Both the position numbers and the translations under genes were made by a program. A stretch of DNA of 64,000 nt from assembly GCF_008330945.1 (NCBI RefSeq), contig NZ_CP043489.1, positions 2,925,501 to 2,989,500 on the forward strand, read 5' to 3'. Numbering within the stretch: position 1 is the first letter of the stretch; every line of letters starts with the position of its first letter. This document shows, piece by piece, positions 45,534 to 54,903 of the stretch. A model generated the notes under the pieces. That model had not been told where the DNA came from. It searched no databases and worked only from the letters and a program-made list of their open reading frames with translations. The stretch is from Labrys sp. KNU-23 (GTDB lineage: Bacteria; Pseudomonadota; Alphaproteobacteria; Rhizobiales; Labraceae).

Positions 45534-46922
45534 TCAGAAACTATGTGGTGCCGATTTCAGCCGTCCGAGGATCATCCTGGCGATCGGCTCGTAATTGCCG
45601 TCGAAGTGGTGTCCACCCGGCCGCTCCACCAGGGTCGCTCCCGTCATGGCGGGGCCCAGGCAGCCGCTCTGGCCGGGATTGCGCTCCTCGGCACCGTAGA
45701 AGCACATGACACGATCGAGGGGCATCGTCTTTACCGCCGGCTCGATGCCGACATCGCTGTCATTGTTCATCCCGAGATAGCCGGAGACCGAGATCTCGAA
45801 GCTCGCCTTGGGGTCAAGGCTGAGCAGCGCGACCAGTTTGATGGTCTCATGCGTGCTGTGCTGCAGATTGCTCCAGGCGAAGGGCAGGACACCGGCGCCC
45901 ATGGAGTAACCGACCAGCGCGACGTGCCTGACGTTCCAGCGCCTCTTGTAGCGGGCGATCAGCTGGTCGAGGTCGGTTCCGATCTGGGCGGGCGATTTGC
46001 GGCGCCAGAAATAGCGCAGGGAATCGACACCGACCACGGCCACGCCATTGCGGCTGAGATAGTCCGAGATGCGCTTGTCGATGTCGCGCCAGCCGCCATC
46101 GCCCGAATAGAACACCACCAGCGTGTCGGCCTCCCTGGCGGGAATTTCCTCCACGGGCACGTCCTGCACGCCATTGCCGGCATCCAGATGCGCGATCTCG
46201 AGGGCGGCATCTGCCGCCGTCTCGAGGCGGTCCGTGCCGGCAGGCCTGAGTTCGCCGACCGATCCCGAGCGCGCCAGCGCGGTGAGGGCGCCAGCGCCAA
46301 CGCCGTCGGGGATGGCGATCCAGTGCGCCGGCAGCCTGGCGGGTGGGCGATAGGTGACGCTACCATCGGCGGAGCGAACCGAATCGGCGCCGCAGAAAGG
46401 CAGTCGCGGATTGAGGCTTGGATCGAAGCCGAGGCTGACCGCCCCGGCGATCGTGTTCGCCGGAGCCTGCGTGTCCGAGAGGAAGGCCAGCGTCCCGCCA
46501 AGGCCGCTGCCGACGATCACCGGGCGCCGGTAGGTCGTAACACCGAGATCCCGCTGTGCGGTCTGCGAGAACTCCTCGAACAGTCCCAGGGCATAGTGGC
46601 ACCCTGTGCGGGCGCCGGCGTCGAGCGCGGCCAGGAGATGGGGGCTGGAGAGCAGGGCGACGGCGGCGCCTCGTTTCACCAGTCGCTCCGAGGCACTCTG
46701 CAGCGCGGCTGTGAGGCCTTGGCCGTCCGACAACAGGACGATGAAGGCGTCGGGCTCCCCGGATGGAGCGAGCACGTCGACGGGACCGAGCTTTTCATGA
46801 TGCAGGGTGAGGTGGCGCGGCGGCGGCTGCCTTGCCGGGAGCAGGGCGGACATGGCGAGGGCCAGGCCGGCCAGGAGACCTGCCAGGACGAGAAAATGGT
46901 GGGGCCGGGCGACGGTCTTCAT
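45534..46922 (-). CDS. acvB: AcvB/VirJ family protein
   Basis: A 462-residue exported protein with an N-terminal membrane anchor or signal (FLVLAGLLAGLALAMSALLP). The C-terminal half (~265-450) is the VirJ-like alpha/beta hydrolase: LVVFYSGDGGWRDIDKRISD, VGVDSLRYFWRRKSPAQIG, nucleophile elbow LVGYSMGAGVLPF and C-terminal histidines (ERPGGHHFDGNY). Agrobacterium AcvB is a periplasmic hydrolase of lysyl-phosphatidylglycerol, encoded next to the lysyl-PG synthase gene lpiA. Here the upstream same-strand neighbour is a Pls-like peptide synthetase instead, 302 bp away. I infer that AcvB acts on the product of that enzyme or on an aminoacylated lipid. Confidence 0.88.
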   Translation of the reverse strand: MKTVARPHHFLVLAGLLAGLALAMSALLPARQPPPRHLTLHHEKLGPVDVLAPSGEPDAFIVLLSDGQGLTAALQSASERLVKRGAAVALLSSPHLLAALDAGARTGCHYALGLFEEFSQTAQRDLGVTTYRRPVIVGSGLGGTLAFLSDTQAPANTIAGAVSLGFDPSLNPRLPFCGADSVRSADGSVTYRPPARLPAHWIAIPDGVGAGALTALARSGSVGELRPAGTDRLETAADAALEIAHLDAGNGVQDVPVEEIPAREADTLVVFYSGDGGWRDIDKRISDYLSRNGVAVVGVDSLRYFWRRKSPAQIGTDLDQLIARYKRRWNVRHVALVGYSMGAGVLPFAWSNLQHSTHETIKLVALLSLDPKASFEISVSGYLGMNNDSDVGIEPAVKTMPLDRVMCFYGAEERNPGQSGCLGPAMTGATLVERPGGHHFDGNYEPIARMILGRLKSAPHSF

Positions 46923-47018
46923 ACTTTGATCGCGACGCAATCCCGGTCCTCGGCGCATCCGCAGGAACGAGCCCTGCGACGAGCGGCAACCTAGCCGGGG
47001 TCCATAAAAACTATGTGT

Positions 47019-47040
47019 CGCCGCACCCCAGGGTGCGGCG
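47019..47040 (-). terminator. Strong hairpin downstream of the peptide synthetase gene
   Basis: CGCCGCACCC, two-base loop, GGGTGCGGCG: a perfect 10 bp stem. On the minus strand it is followed eight bases later by TTTTT. It lies 184 bp after the synthetase stop and about 100 bp before acvB, in a 302 bp gap where nothing else was seen, so it may separate the two transcripts or attenuate readthrough. Confidence 0.5.
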
Positions 47041-47224
47041 CGGCAAGTTTGCCCGGCTTTCGGAGGGAATTAGGGCTGGATTGGAGTCGGATTGTGGCCA
47101 CGCGCCTCCGCGCCGCGAGAGGCTCGGCCAACCACATATGGCAGTCATTGAGGTGCCGGGTATGCTTCTTCGAGCAAAGAAGCGGATGCCTCCACCGGTC
47201 CTTGCCCGATGGAGGCTGCGCGGC

Positions 47225-50200
47225 TTATTCCGCCGCCTCGGCGAGAACGGGGATCAGGGACGGTTCATGCGCCTCGGCATTTGCCGGAGCCAGGACCTGG
47301 GCCTGGGCCGGAATACCGGTCCACACCGTCGAGGTGGGGAGCGCCTCGCCCTTCATGATCAAGGTCAGCAGTTCGACCTGGGCGAAGGGGCCGATCTCGG
47401 TGTCGTAGAGCACGGTCGCGCCGGTGCCGATCGTGGCGCCGTGGCCGATGCGGATGCGACCCACCTTCATCACCCGGTCCTCATAGAGGTGGGTCTGCGG
47501 GCAGGCGCCCATGTTGAGCACGGCATGGTCGCCGATCTCGGTGCAGTCGAACTCGCAAATGTCAGTGGTGTTGATCCAGGTGCCCTTGCCGATCTTGGCG
47601 CCGAAGGGGCGCAGCAGCCAGGGCAGGAAGGGCGTGCCCCGGAGGTAGTCGAGCAGCATCTTGCTGGCGAGGCCGCCATAGATCACCGCGACGCCTTCCG
47701 TACGCATGGCCCACCAGGACCACATCGGCCGCATCATCGGCTTGTAGGTGCCGATCAAGAGCCATTTTACCGCGACGGCGGCCAGGTACATCAGGGCGGA
47801 GATGGCGAGGCCTGCGACCAGGAAGATGCCGATGGCGGCAAGCCAGGCACCCTCAGAGATCACCGAGGCCAGGATGTCGGCGGTGATGTAGGCGGCGGCG
47901 ATCAGCACCGCCGTCGGCAACGAGGTGTGCAGCGTCTCGAACACCACGCGCAGGAGCTTCATGTGGAAGGGAGGTGCATAGGTGGTGCCGGCGGCGGCCG
48001 CCACCTTCTGGCGGGTCGGCATGGCGATGGGGGGGCTGCCGAGCCAGGTTTCGCCGGTGCCGACCTTGAGGGAATCGGGCAGGCGCGACTTGATGCCGAT
48101 CAGCGCATCGTCTTCAACGACCGAACCCTGCGACACCACCGAGGAATTGCCGAAGAAGCAGCGGTCGCCCGTCTTCAGGCGCTTGAGGATCATGCGGCCA
48201 TTGCGGATTTCCTCGTCGCCGAAAATGGTCTCGTCGCCGATGAAATTGTCGCGGCCCATCTCGATCAGGTCGTAGCGCCCGGCAAAGCTGGCCGAAATCT
48301 CGGTGCCCTTGCCGATCTTGGCCCCCATCATGCGATACCAGTTGCGCATGAACACGGTGGCATAGAGCGAGTTGAGGGTCTCCAGGAGGGATTCGGTGGA
48401 AAGGCCGATCACCCATTTGCGGAAATAGAGCGACCCGAAGATCGAATAGGAGCCCTCGCGCACCTTGGGCAGCAGCAGCCAGCGCAGGGCCACCATCACC
48501 GCCATCGAGACCACGATCAAGGCGAGCGCTGCCGGCCAGGCCGCGACTGCTACCAGGCTCCAGGACAGCGGCTGGTCGGGATCGGCGCCGAACAGGGCTT
48601 CGACTTCCGAGAACAGCGAGAAGGCCGGGAAGATCGGCAGGAGGCCGATGACCAGGCACAGATTATAGGCGATGAAATAGCCGATGGCCTGCACGAAACG
48701 GCCGAAACGGCCGAGATGGGGATGGTCGGCCGGATCGTCCTGCTCGGCAGGGCCGATTTCGGCGGCAGGTGCGCCTTCCCAATGGGTGCCCGGTGCCACC
48801 ATCGTGCCCTGCGGCAGGGCCGTGAGGTCGCCGATCTCGGCGCCGTCCCCGATGACGACGTCGCCGCCGATCACGCTGCCATTGCCGATGCGTGCGCCGG
48901 CGCCGATCTCGATGCGCCCGACATGCACCTCGTTGCCGATCACCTCGACATTGGCGAGCTTGAGCTTGGTGCCGAGGCTCGCCCGGTCGCCGATGGTGAC
49001 GAGGTCGATCGCGCCTTCCTCGAAATCGTCGATCATGGCGTCATGACCGATGCGGGCACCGAGGGCGCGCAGATAGACGCGGATGAGGGGCGAGCCCTTG
49101 AGGAATTTTGGCGTGGTGAGCTGCACGATGCGCTGCATCAGCCAGATGCGGAAATAATAGGCGCCCCAGAGCGGATAGACGCCCGGTCTGGTGCGGCCGA
49201 TCACCAGCCATTTCAGGCCGATGACGGCGAGCTTGGTGACGAGGTTGAGGCAGATATAGACCCCGCACAGCACGGCGAGCTCGGTCAGGATGGAAGCGTT
49301 GTCGCCCACCAGCAGCATGCTGGCGAGCAGGAGGCCGATCCATTGCACCGAGACGAGCGCGACGATGAAGGGCAACGTGACGGCCTGGGCCAGGCCGCAC
49401 AGGAAGCGCCGGGCGAGCGGCACCGGCTCGAAGCTGCGGTCCGGCGGTGGCGCCGCCGCTGCAGCAGCTGCGCTCTCATCCAGGGCCTTGGCGAGATTGC
49501 GCAGGGTGCGATGGGTATAGAGGTCGCGGATCGCGATCCCCGACAAGGCCGGCACGCGGCGGACCTCGGAGACGAAGCGCGCCGCCAGCAGCGAGTGGCC
49601 GCCGAGGTCGGTGAAGAAATCGGCCTCGAAATCGACCGCCGGGGCGCGCAGCAGTTCCTGCGCAGCCTTGAGCAACTGGGCTTCGGTCCAGGAGCGTGGA
49701 GGTTCCTGCTCGCCGGCCGTGGCCTGGCGTTCCGGCACCGGCAGGGAGGAGAGTGCCTTGCGGTCGACCTTGCCCGACGACAGCACGGGCAGCGCGTCAT
49801 GGAGCTGGAAGGCCGAGGGCAGCATGTAGCGCGGGATCTTGGCGGCAAGGTCACGCTTGATGCGGTCGAGATCGATCTCGCCCCGCGGCACCAGATGGGC
49901 GACCAGCGTATCGCCGGCCTCGCTCTGGTTGGCCGTCACCACCGCGGTGCGGATGGCGGGATCGGCGGCGAGCAGGCTTTCGATCTCGCCGAGCTCGATG
50001 CGATAGCCGCGGATCTTGACCTGGCTGTCGATGCGGCCCTGGAAGACGATCCGTCCGTCCGGTTTGAGGCTTACCGCATCGCCGGTGCGGTAGAGCACCG
50101 GGTCGGAGCCGTCCAAGGCAAAGGGATTGGCAATGAACTTGGCCGCCGTCATCTCCGGCAGGTTGAGATAGCCCATGGCCACGCCCGGGCCGCCCACCAG

Positions 50201-51286
50201 CAATTCGCCGGTCTCGCCGGGCGCCAGCAGGTTGAGCTGATCGTCGACGACATAGGCGGTGTAATTGGGGATCGGGCGCCCGATCGTGATGTCGTCGCCG
50301 GCTTCCAGCTCGGTCGAGGTCGCCACCACCGTGGTCTCGGTGGGGCCATAGGTGTTGAGCAGGCGCCGGCCGGGCCGGGCAAAGCGGGCGACCAGGGCGG
50401 GCGGGCAGGCTTCGCCGCCCAGGATGATGGTGTTCAGCCCGGCGACGTCGCGACTGAGCATGGACAGCAGGGTCGGCACCGTATCGATCACGGTGATGCC
50501 CTCGGCTTCCAGCATCTGGGGCAGGGCGTCGATGTCCTGCAGCACGGCCGCGCTGGCGATCTTCAGCGTGGCGCCGACCATATAGGGAATGAAGATCTCT
50601 TCCAGCGAGAGGTCGAAGGCGATCGAGGCCTGCTGGAGCACCACGTCATCGGCCGCGATGCGCAGGCGTTCGTTGCCGGCGCGCAGATAGTGGCAGATGT
50701 TGCGATGAGAGACCTTGATGCCCTTGGGCTTGCCGCTGGTGCCGGAGGTATAGATGGCATAGGCCGCATCGGTCAGGGCGGGGGCAGGACCGGCGGGAAC
50801 CTCGCGGCGCGTGTCCGCGAGCAGGGCTTCGAGCGTTACCGTCTCGGCCTCGACGGCGGCATATTTCTCGGCCTGTGGCGCATGCGAGATCAGAAGGCCC
50901 GCGCCGGCATCGGCAAGGCTCGCCGTCACCCGCTCGGGCGGGATGTCGGCATCGAAGGGAATGAAGCTGGCACCGGTCTTGATCAGGCCAAGCAGCGCGA
51001 CATGCAGGTCGATCGAGCGCTGGAACCAGAGGCCGACGAACATGCCGGCGCCGACGCCGCGGCGGGCCAGGGCGGCGGCGGCCCGATCGGAGCGCTCGTC
51101 GAGCTCGCGATAGGTCAGGCGCTCGCCGGTGCCGATCGCACCGAGGGCCTGCTTGTCGGGAAAGGCCGCGGCGGACGCCTTGAAGATCGTCGCCAGGGTT
51201 TCGTCGCGGAGAAGGTCGGGACGCTGCTCGCCGCGAACCACGGCGAGGGGCCCGGCGGCATTTACTGGTACAGGAAAAGACAACAC
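47225..51286 (-). CDS. Pls/PosA-like nonribosomal peptide synthetase (A-PCP-membrane-LbH)
   Basis: A 1,353-residue enzyme. Adenylation domain ~30-515: IYTSGTSGKPKGIKVSH (180s), NTYGPTETTV (~313), YRTGD (~399), RIDSQVKIRGYRIELGE and the A10 lysine in SSGKVDRKAL (~506). The carrier protein has phosphopantetheine serine ~565 (LGGHSLLAARF). The rest (~640-1340) alternates membrane segments with three hexapeptide-repeat (LbH) stretches, without a normal condensation or thioesterase domain. This is the plan of epsilon-poly-lysine synthetase (Pls) and its relatives, which join cationic amino acids at the membrane. The substrate aspartate is present in AFDLSLEEIF, but the full specificity code was not assigned. 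GTG at 51286 follows AAGGA; a TTG at 51325 is possible. Confidence 0.9.
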   Translation of the reverse strand: MLSFPVPVNAAGPLAVVRGEQRPDLLRDETLATIFKASAAAFPDKQALGAIGTGERLTYRELDERSDRAAAALARRGVGAGMFVGLWFQRSIDLHVALLGLIKTGASFIPFDADIPPERVTASLADAGAGLLISHAPQAEKYAAVEAETVTLEALLADTRREVPAGPAPALTDAAYAIYTSGTSGKPKGIKVSHRNICHYLRAGNERLRIAADDVVLQQASIAFDLSLEEIFIPYMVGATLKIASAAVLQDIDALPQMLEAEGITVIDTVPTLLSMLSRDVAGLNTIILGGEACPPALVARFARPGRRLLNTYGPTETTVVATSTELEAGDDITIGRPIPNYTAYVVDDQLNLLAPGETGELLVGGPGVAMGYLNLPEMTAAKFIANPFALDGSDPVLYRTGDAVSLKPDGRIVFQGRIDSQVKIRGYRIELGEIESLLAADPAIRTAVVTANQSEAGDTLVAHLVPRGEIDLDRIKRDLAAKIPRYMLPSAFQLHDALPVLSSGKVDRKALSSLPVPERQATAGEQEPPRSWTEAQLLKAAQELLRAPAVDFEADFFTDLGGHSLLAARFVSEVRRVPALSGIAIRDLYTHRTLRNLAKALDESAAAAAAAPPPDRSFEPVPLARRFLCGLAQAVTLPFIVALVSVQWIGLLLASMLLVGDNASILTELAVLCGVYICLNLVTKLAVIGLKWLVIGRTRPGVYPLWGAYYFRIWLMQRIVQLTTPKFLKGSPLIRVYLRALGARIGHDAMIDDFEEGAIDLVTIGDRASLGTKLKLANVEVIGNEVHVGRIEIGAGARIGNGSVIGGDVVIGDGAEIGDLTALPQGTMVAPGTHWEGAPAAEIGPAEQDDPADHPHLGRFGRFVQAIGYFIAYNLCLVIGLLPIFPAFSLFSEVEALFGADPDQPLSWSLVAVAAWPAALALIVVSMAVMVALRWLLLPKVREGSYSIFGSLYFRKWVIGLSTESLLETLNSLYATVFMRNWYRMMGAKIGKGTEISASFAGRYDLIEMGRDNFIGDETIFGDEEIRNGRMILKRLKTGDRCFFGNSSVVSQGSVVEDDALIGIKSRLPDSLKVGTGETWLGSPPIAMPTRQKVAAAAGTTYAPPFHMKLLRVVFETLHTSLPTAVLIAAAYITADILASVISEGAWLAAIGIFLVAGLAISALMYLAAVAVKWLLIGTYKPMMRPMWSWWAMRTEGVAVIYGGLASKMLLDYLRGTPFLPWLLRPFGAKIGKGTWINTTDICEFDCTEIGDHAVLNMGACPQTHLYEDRVMKVGRIRIGHGATIGTGATVLYDTEIGPFAQVELLTLIMKGEALPTSTVWTGIPAQAQVLAPANAEAHEPSLIPVLAEAAE

Positions 51287-51378
51287 ACGCGTAATCCTTC
51301 GGCCGGCGATTCGGATGGTGGCCAAAATCGTTTCCAGCTATTCTAGCGAGGTGCGCGTTGCGAGCGTCTGACAGCGCC

Positions 51379-51396
51379 TGCAAGCCAATTGCAAGC
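51379..51396. promoter_or_regulatory. Candidate response-regulator box, TGCAAGC-N4-TGCAAGC
   Basis: Two identical 7 bp half-sites at 51379-51385 and 51390-51396 repeat directly with an 11 bp period, the geometry used by OmpR/PhoP-class regulators. The box lies about midway in the 217 bp divergent region between the peptide synthetase and the PepSY/two-component genes, so one dimer could control both. Confidence 0.5.
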
Positions 51397-51503
51397 TTGG
51401 TTTCGGTAGACTGTCGATCGGGAAACTGTGAGTGACTCAACAGTTGCGGAATGCCCGGCGAGGCGTGTCGGGAGCCTTGCCAGCTACTCTGCTTAGGAGA
51501 TTC

Positions 51504-51839
51504 ATGACGGCTTTTAGCGCCAAGGCTTTTAGCGTTAGGTCCAGCGCCTGTGCCGGACTGTTGCTGACAATCGCTTGCTTCATGCCGCCGCTCGAAGCGG
51601 CGATGGCCGGCCCTGCTCATCACGGCCAGCCCAGCGGCGTGTTGATCCGCCGCCCCGGGGCACATTCGTTCAAGGATATTTCCGCGGCGGTGGCCCGCGA
51701 GGTGCCGGGCCGCATTCTGCGCGTGCGCGAGCTGCGCCGCGGTGGGCGCCTGCTCTACATGGTCCGCGTTCTCAGGCCGGACGGCAAGAGGCGCGACGTG
51801 CTCGTCGATGCGGTGACACTGGCCTTGGTCGATAAATAG
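51504..51839 (+). CDS. Small exported PepSY-domain protein
   Basis: A 111-residue protein. A signal peptide (CAGLLLTIACFMPPLEAAMA) is followed by one PepSY-like domain with the typical RILRVRELRRGGRLLYMVRVL and KRRDVLVDAVTLALV strands. Single PepSY proteins often accompany two-component systems and may modulate sensors or proteases in the periplasm. TAGGAG precedes the ATG at 51504. The gene starts 75 bp upstream of the response-regulator gene and is probably cotranscribed, as first gene of the unit. Confidence 0.88.
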   Translation: MTAFSAKAFSVRSSACAGLLLTIACFMPPLEAAMAGPAHHGQPSGVLIRRPGAHSFKDISAAVAREVPGRILRVRELRRGGRLLYMVRVLRPDGKRRDVLVDAVTLALVDK

Positions 51840-51914
51840 GCCTAATGTCCGGCCCGGCTCGGCAACGCATTCTGCGCCCGGCCAGTTCCGCCCACGAGAT
51901 TCCAGCTCCGAACC

Positions 51915-52580
51915 ATGCGTATTCTGGTCGCCGAAGACGAACGAGCCATCGTCGACGATATCCGTCGCAGTCTCGAAGCCCAGCAATATATCGTGGTGAC
52001 GGTGTTCGATGGCGAGGAGGCGCTCTTCGCCGGCGAGAACGAGCATTTCGACCTGGTGATCCTCGACCTCGGCCTGCCCAAGCTCGACGGGCTGACGGTG
52101 CTCAGGCGCTGGCGCCTGGCGCGGCGCGGCATGCCCGTGCTCATCCTCACCGCGCGCGACGATTGGCGCGACAAGGTCGACGGCATGGATTCGGGCGCCG
52201 ACGATTATTTGACCAAGCCTTTCCGCATGGAGGAATTGCTTGCGCGCGTCCGGGCCCTGGTTCGGCGTGCCTCCGGCCAATCCTCGCCCGTGCTGTCGAA
52301 CGGGGTGCTGGAACTCGACACCCGCCAGCGGGCCGTTTCCTTCTATGGCAGTCCGGTGCAGGTGACGCCGCTGGAATACCGCCTGCTCGCCTATCTCCTG
52401 CACAATGCCGGCACCGTGATGTCGCAGTCGCAGATCACGGATTCGATCTACGACCAGGATGTGGAACATGATTCCAATGCCCTCGAAGTCGTGGTCGCCC
52501 GCCTGAGGCGCAAGCTCGACAACAGCGTGATCGAGACGCGCCGCGGCCAGGGCTACGTCATCCCGGCTGAGCCTCAGTGA
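51915..52580 (+). CDS. OmpR/PhoP-type response regulator
   Basis: A 221-residue regulator: receiver domain with acidic pocket (AEDERAIVDD), phosphoacceptor D51 (VILDLGLPK) and K101 (YLTKPF), then a winged-helix domain ending VVVARLRRKLDNSVIETRRGQGYV. It overlaps the kinase gene by four bases. It is likely the transcription factor for the divergent peptide synthetase gene and its own operon. Confidence 0.96.
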   Translation: MRILVAEDERAIVDDIRRSLEAQQYIVVTVFDGEEALFAGENEHFDLVILDLGLPKLDGLTVLRRWRLARRGMPVLILTARDDWRDKVDGMDSGADDYLTKPFRMEELLARVRALVRRASGQSSPVLSNGVLELDTRQRAVSFYGSPVQVTPLEYRLLAYLLHNAGTVMSQSQITDSIYDQDVEHDSNALEVVVARLRRKLDNSVIETRRGQGYVIPAEPQ

Positions 52581-54001
52581 CCGTGACTTCCTTCTCCCTC
52601 AGGCGGCGCATGCTGCTCGGCTCGGTGGTGGCGATCGTGGTTGCCACCATCCTGGCCGGCATCGGCATCGATGCCATCTCGGGCCTGGCGATCCGGGCTC
52701 TCGAACTGTCCGAGATCGAGGACGAGATGCGCCTCTTGCTTGGCAGCATCGAGGTCAATGCCTCCAACCAGCTCACCATCGACGAGGGGCCGCAGGATCC
52801 GCGCTTCGAATTGCCCAATGGCGGGCTCTATTGGCAGGTCGGCAGGGGCGGCAATGTCGAGCTGCGCTCGCAATCGCTGTGGGACCAGGGCCTGCCCTGG
52901 CTGCAGGCGACGGCGGCCAAGGGCGGCGGCAAGATCAACGATCTCGTCGGGCCGAATGGCAGCCAGCTCCTGGCGGTCGAACGCTCGATCGTCATCTCCA
53001 CCGCGAGCGGCGACCAGACCGTCAATGCCCTGATCGCCCTCGACAATGCCCAGCTCTCGCCGGTGAAATGGCGCTTCTTCTATGCGATGGCGCCCTCGCT
53101 CGCCGTGCTGATGGCCGCCCTGCTCGGGGCAGTGATCGCCTTCCTGCGCTACGGCTTCCGCCCGCTCGACAAGCTCAGCGTCGAGTTGCTGTCGCTGCGC
53201 AGCCGCCCGGCCCGCAAGATCAGCGGGCGCTATCCCGACGAGATCCAGCCGCTGATCGACAACCTCAATGCACTGATCGCCTCCCGCGAGGCGCAGCTCA
53301 TCGAGGCGCGCAGCCGGGCCGGCGACCTCGCCCACGGCCTGAAGACGCCGCTTGCCGTGCTGGAGGCCACTGCACGCTCCCTGGCCGATAGCGGGCAGGC
53401 CACCGCGGCCAATGCCATCCGTGACGAAGTCTGGCGCATGGATGCCCAGGTCAAGCGCACTCTGGCGGAGGCGCGGGCGAGTCTCGCAGCGGCGCAATTG
53501 TCGGGACGCGTCGACACCCATGCCGTGCTGTCCAAGCTGGTCTCGACCATGCACAAGCTCTCGCGCGACAAGGACATGACTTTCGGCCTCGAAGCCCCGC
53601 AGGGCATCGTGATCGCCATGGATGAGAGCGATTTCACCAACATTGCCGGCAATTTGCTGGACAATGCCCGCAAATGGGGAAATTCCCAGGCAAGGGTGCG
53701 CCTGATGGCGCAGACGGCTTCGCCCGTCATCCTCTTGTCGATCGAGGATGACGGCCCCGGCCTGCCGCCCGATGCCGAAAAGTCCTTCATCGAGCGGGGC
53801 AAGCGCCTCGATGAGACCGTGCGCGGCACCGGCTTTGGCCTCGCCATCGCCAAGGACATCGTCGAGGCCTATGGCGGTGAGCTTCATATCGCCAAATCGA
53901 GCCTCGGCGGCCTCGGCGTCGAGGTGCACCTGCCTAAGCGGCTTGTCGTCACCGACACAGGTGATGACGATCCTGCCGGCGAAGGGCGGTCCTCGGCCTG
54001 A
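52577..54001 (+). CDS. Sensor histidine kinase, PhoQ-like layout
   Basis: A 474-residue kinase. Membrane segments at ~12-35 and ~168-190 enclose a periplasmic domain of about 130 residues. A HAMP-like region (FRPLDKLSVELLSLRS) precedes the phosphoacceptor H253 (LAHGLKTPLAVLEA). The ATPase domain shows NLLDNARKWG, EDDGPGLP and GTGFGLAIAKDIVEAYGG. The H-box HGLKTPL and small sensor domain resemble PhoQ, which detects divalent cations and cationic peptides; this role is an inference. The start GTG overlaps the regulator stop (GTGA). Confidence 0.94.
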   Translation: MTVTSFSLRRRMLLGSVVAIVVATILAGIGIDAISGLAIRALELSEIEDEMRLLLGSIEVNASNQLTIDEGPQDPRFELPNGGLYWQVGRGGNVELRSQSLWDQGLPWLQATAAKGGGKINDLVGPNGSQLLAVERSIVISTASGDQTVNALIALDNAQLSPVKWRFFYAMAPSLAVLMAALLGAVIAFLRYGFRPLDKLSVELLSLRSRPARKISGRYPDEIQPLIDNLNALIASREAQLIEARSRAGDLAHGLKTPLAVLEATARSLADSGQATAANAIRDEVWRMDAQVKRTLAEARASLAAAQLSGRVDTHAVLSKLVSTMHKLSRDKDMTFGLEAPQGIVIAMDESDFTNIAGNLLDNARKWGNSQARVRLMAQTASPVILLSIEDDGPGLPPDAEKSFIERGKRLDETVRGTGFGLAIAKDIVEAYGGELHIAKSSLGGLGVEVHLPKRLVVTDTGDDDPAGEGRSSA

Positions 54002-54018
54002 GGCGCTGTTGTTGCCGC

Positions 54019-54564
54019 TCACAATGCGAGCCGCATCACCTGCCGACGCGAGCCGGCCTTGCCGCCGGGAACAAAGCCGCGCCCTGTAAACAGCTCGACA
54101 AACCCCATGAAACGATAGCTGGGCGAGCTGGGATCGACCGGATAGGCCTCGACCACCCGCGCGCCCCGGCCGCGAGCATAGGCGACGGCGGCATCGAGCA
54201 AGGTGCGCGACAGGCCGGCCTTGCGGTGGTCGCGACGGACGAAGAAGCAGACGATCGACCAGACGGCGGCCTCCCCGTCGTCCTGGTGAGGGGAGAGCTT
54301 GAGAAAGCTCTCGCGCGGCGCCACGGAGCACCAGCCGACGGGCTCGTCGTCGAGATAGCCGAGAAGGCCGATCGGAACGCCGGTCTGAACGCGATGATGG
54401 AGCGCCTGCTTGCGGGCGGCATTGTCGGCCGAACCGCGCTCTTCCATTGGCCGCCAGGCCATGCACCAGCAATATTTCGGCGCACCCCTGCCTTCGAACA
54501 GTGCCTCGAAGTCGGACCAGTTGGCGGCTGCAACGGGTCGGATCGAGAATGTCGGAGCGACCAT
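54019..54564 (-). CDS. GNAT family N-acetyltransferase
   Basis: A 181-residue GNAT protein. The acetyl-CoA motif A reads FFVRRDHRKAGLSRTLLDAAV, followed by GARVVEAYPVD and a C-terminal FMGFVELFTGRGFV. An N-terminal YCWCMAWRPM stretch is common in a subgroup of uncharacterised GNATs. It acylates an unknown amine. It lies convergent to the kinase gene, 17 bp apart. Next to a polycation-synthetase locus, N-acetylation of its product or precursor is possible but unproven. Confidence 0.88.
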   Translation of the reverse strand: MVAPTFSIRPVAAANWSDFEALFEGRGAPKYCWCMAWRPMEERGSADNAARKQALHHRVQTGVPIGLLGYLDDEPVGWCSVAPRESFLKLSPHQDDGEAAVWSIVCFFVRRDHRKAGLSRTLLDAAVAYARGRGARVVEAYPVDPSSPSYRFMGFVELFTGRGFVPGGKAGSRRQVMRLAL

Positions 54565-54761
54565 GCCGGCTAATCCCTGGCTGTCTACCGCGTCTGCTGC
54601 AAGCATATTCTGCCCTATGGTGGGCAGCCTCCGGCATTTGCGGAGACGGTGCCAGCGAAATCGACAGGCAAAGCCACGGGCGGTGATTTTGGATGTCGAG
54701 CCGGCGAACCGTCATATGCCTGTCACGTCGAAACGGCAGGGATAAAACACAGCATCGCTTC

Positions 54762-54775
54762 TGCACAGCTGTGCA
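54762..54775. promoter_or_regulatory. Candidate operator TGCACAGCTGTGCA, distal copy
   Basis: A perfect 14 bp palindrome. An identical copy lies 142 bp downstream. Both are in the 454 bp gap between the divergent acetyltransferase and ABC genes, where no gene was seen. Confidence 0.65.
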
Positions 54776-54903
54776 AAGGGGGCTGGCTTATCAGCAATCC
54801 TGCTTCCGGAGGGTGGAGCGGATTCAAACCACGCAGGAACGAGCGGACGACGGCGATGGAATGGCTCTGCGCTATTGACAGGAGTTTCGGGCAGAGCGAG
54901 CAT

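Noticed and set aside
46832..51346. A 1,504-codon open frame on the plus strand opposite the peptide synthetase
   Set aside because: It is an antisense shadow produced by GC-rich codon usage; the minus-strand frame has full A-domain and carrier motifs and the plus frame has none.
51509..51535. Direct repeat GGCTTTTAGCG with 15 bp period as a regulator site
   Set aside because: It lies inside the PepSY-protein reading frame just after the start codon and has a multiple-of-three period, so a coding repeat is the simpler reading.
52574..54766. A 730-codon minus-strand frame opposite the sensor kinase
   Set aside because: Low-complexity translation without motifs; the kinase with all its boxes lies on the other strand.
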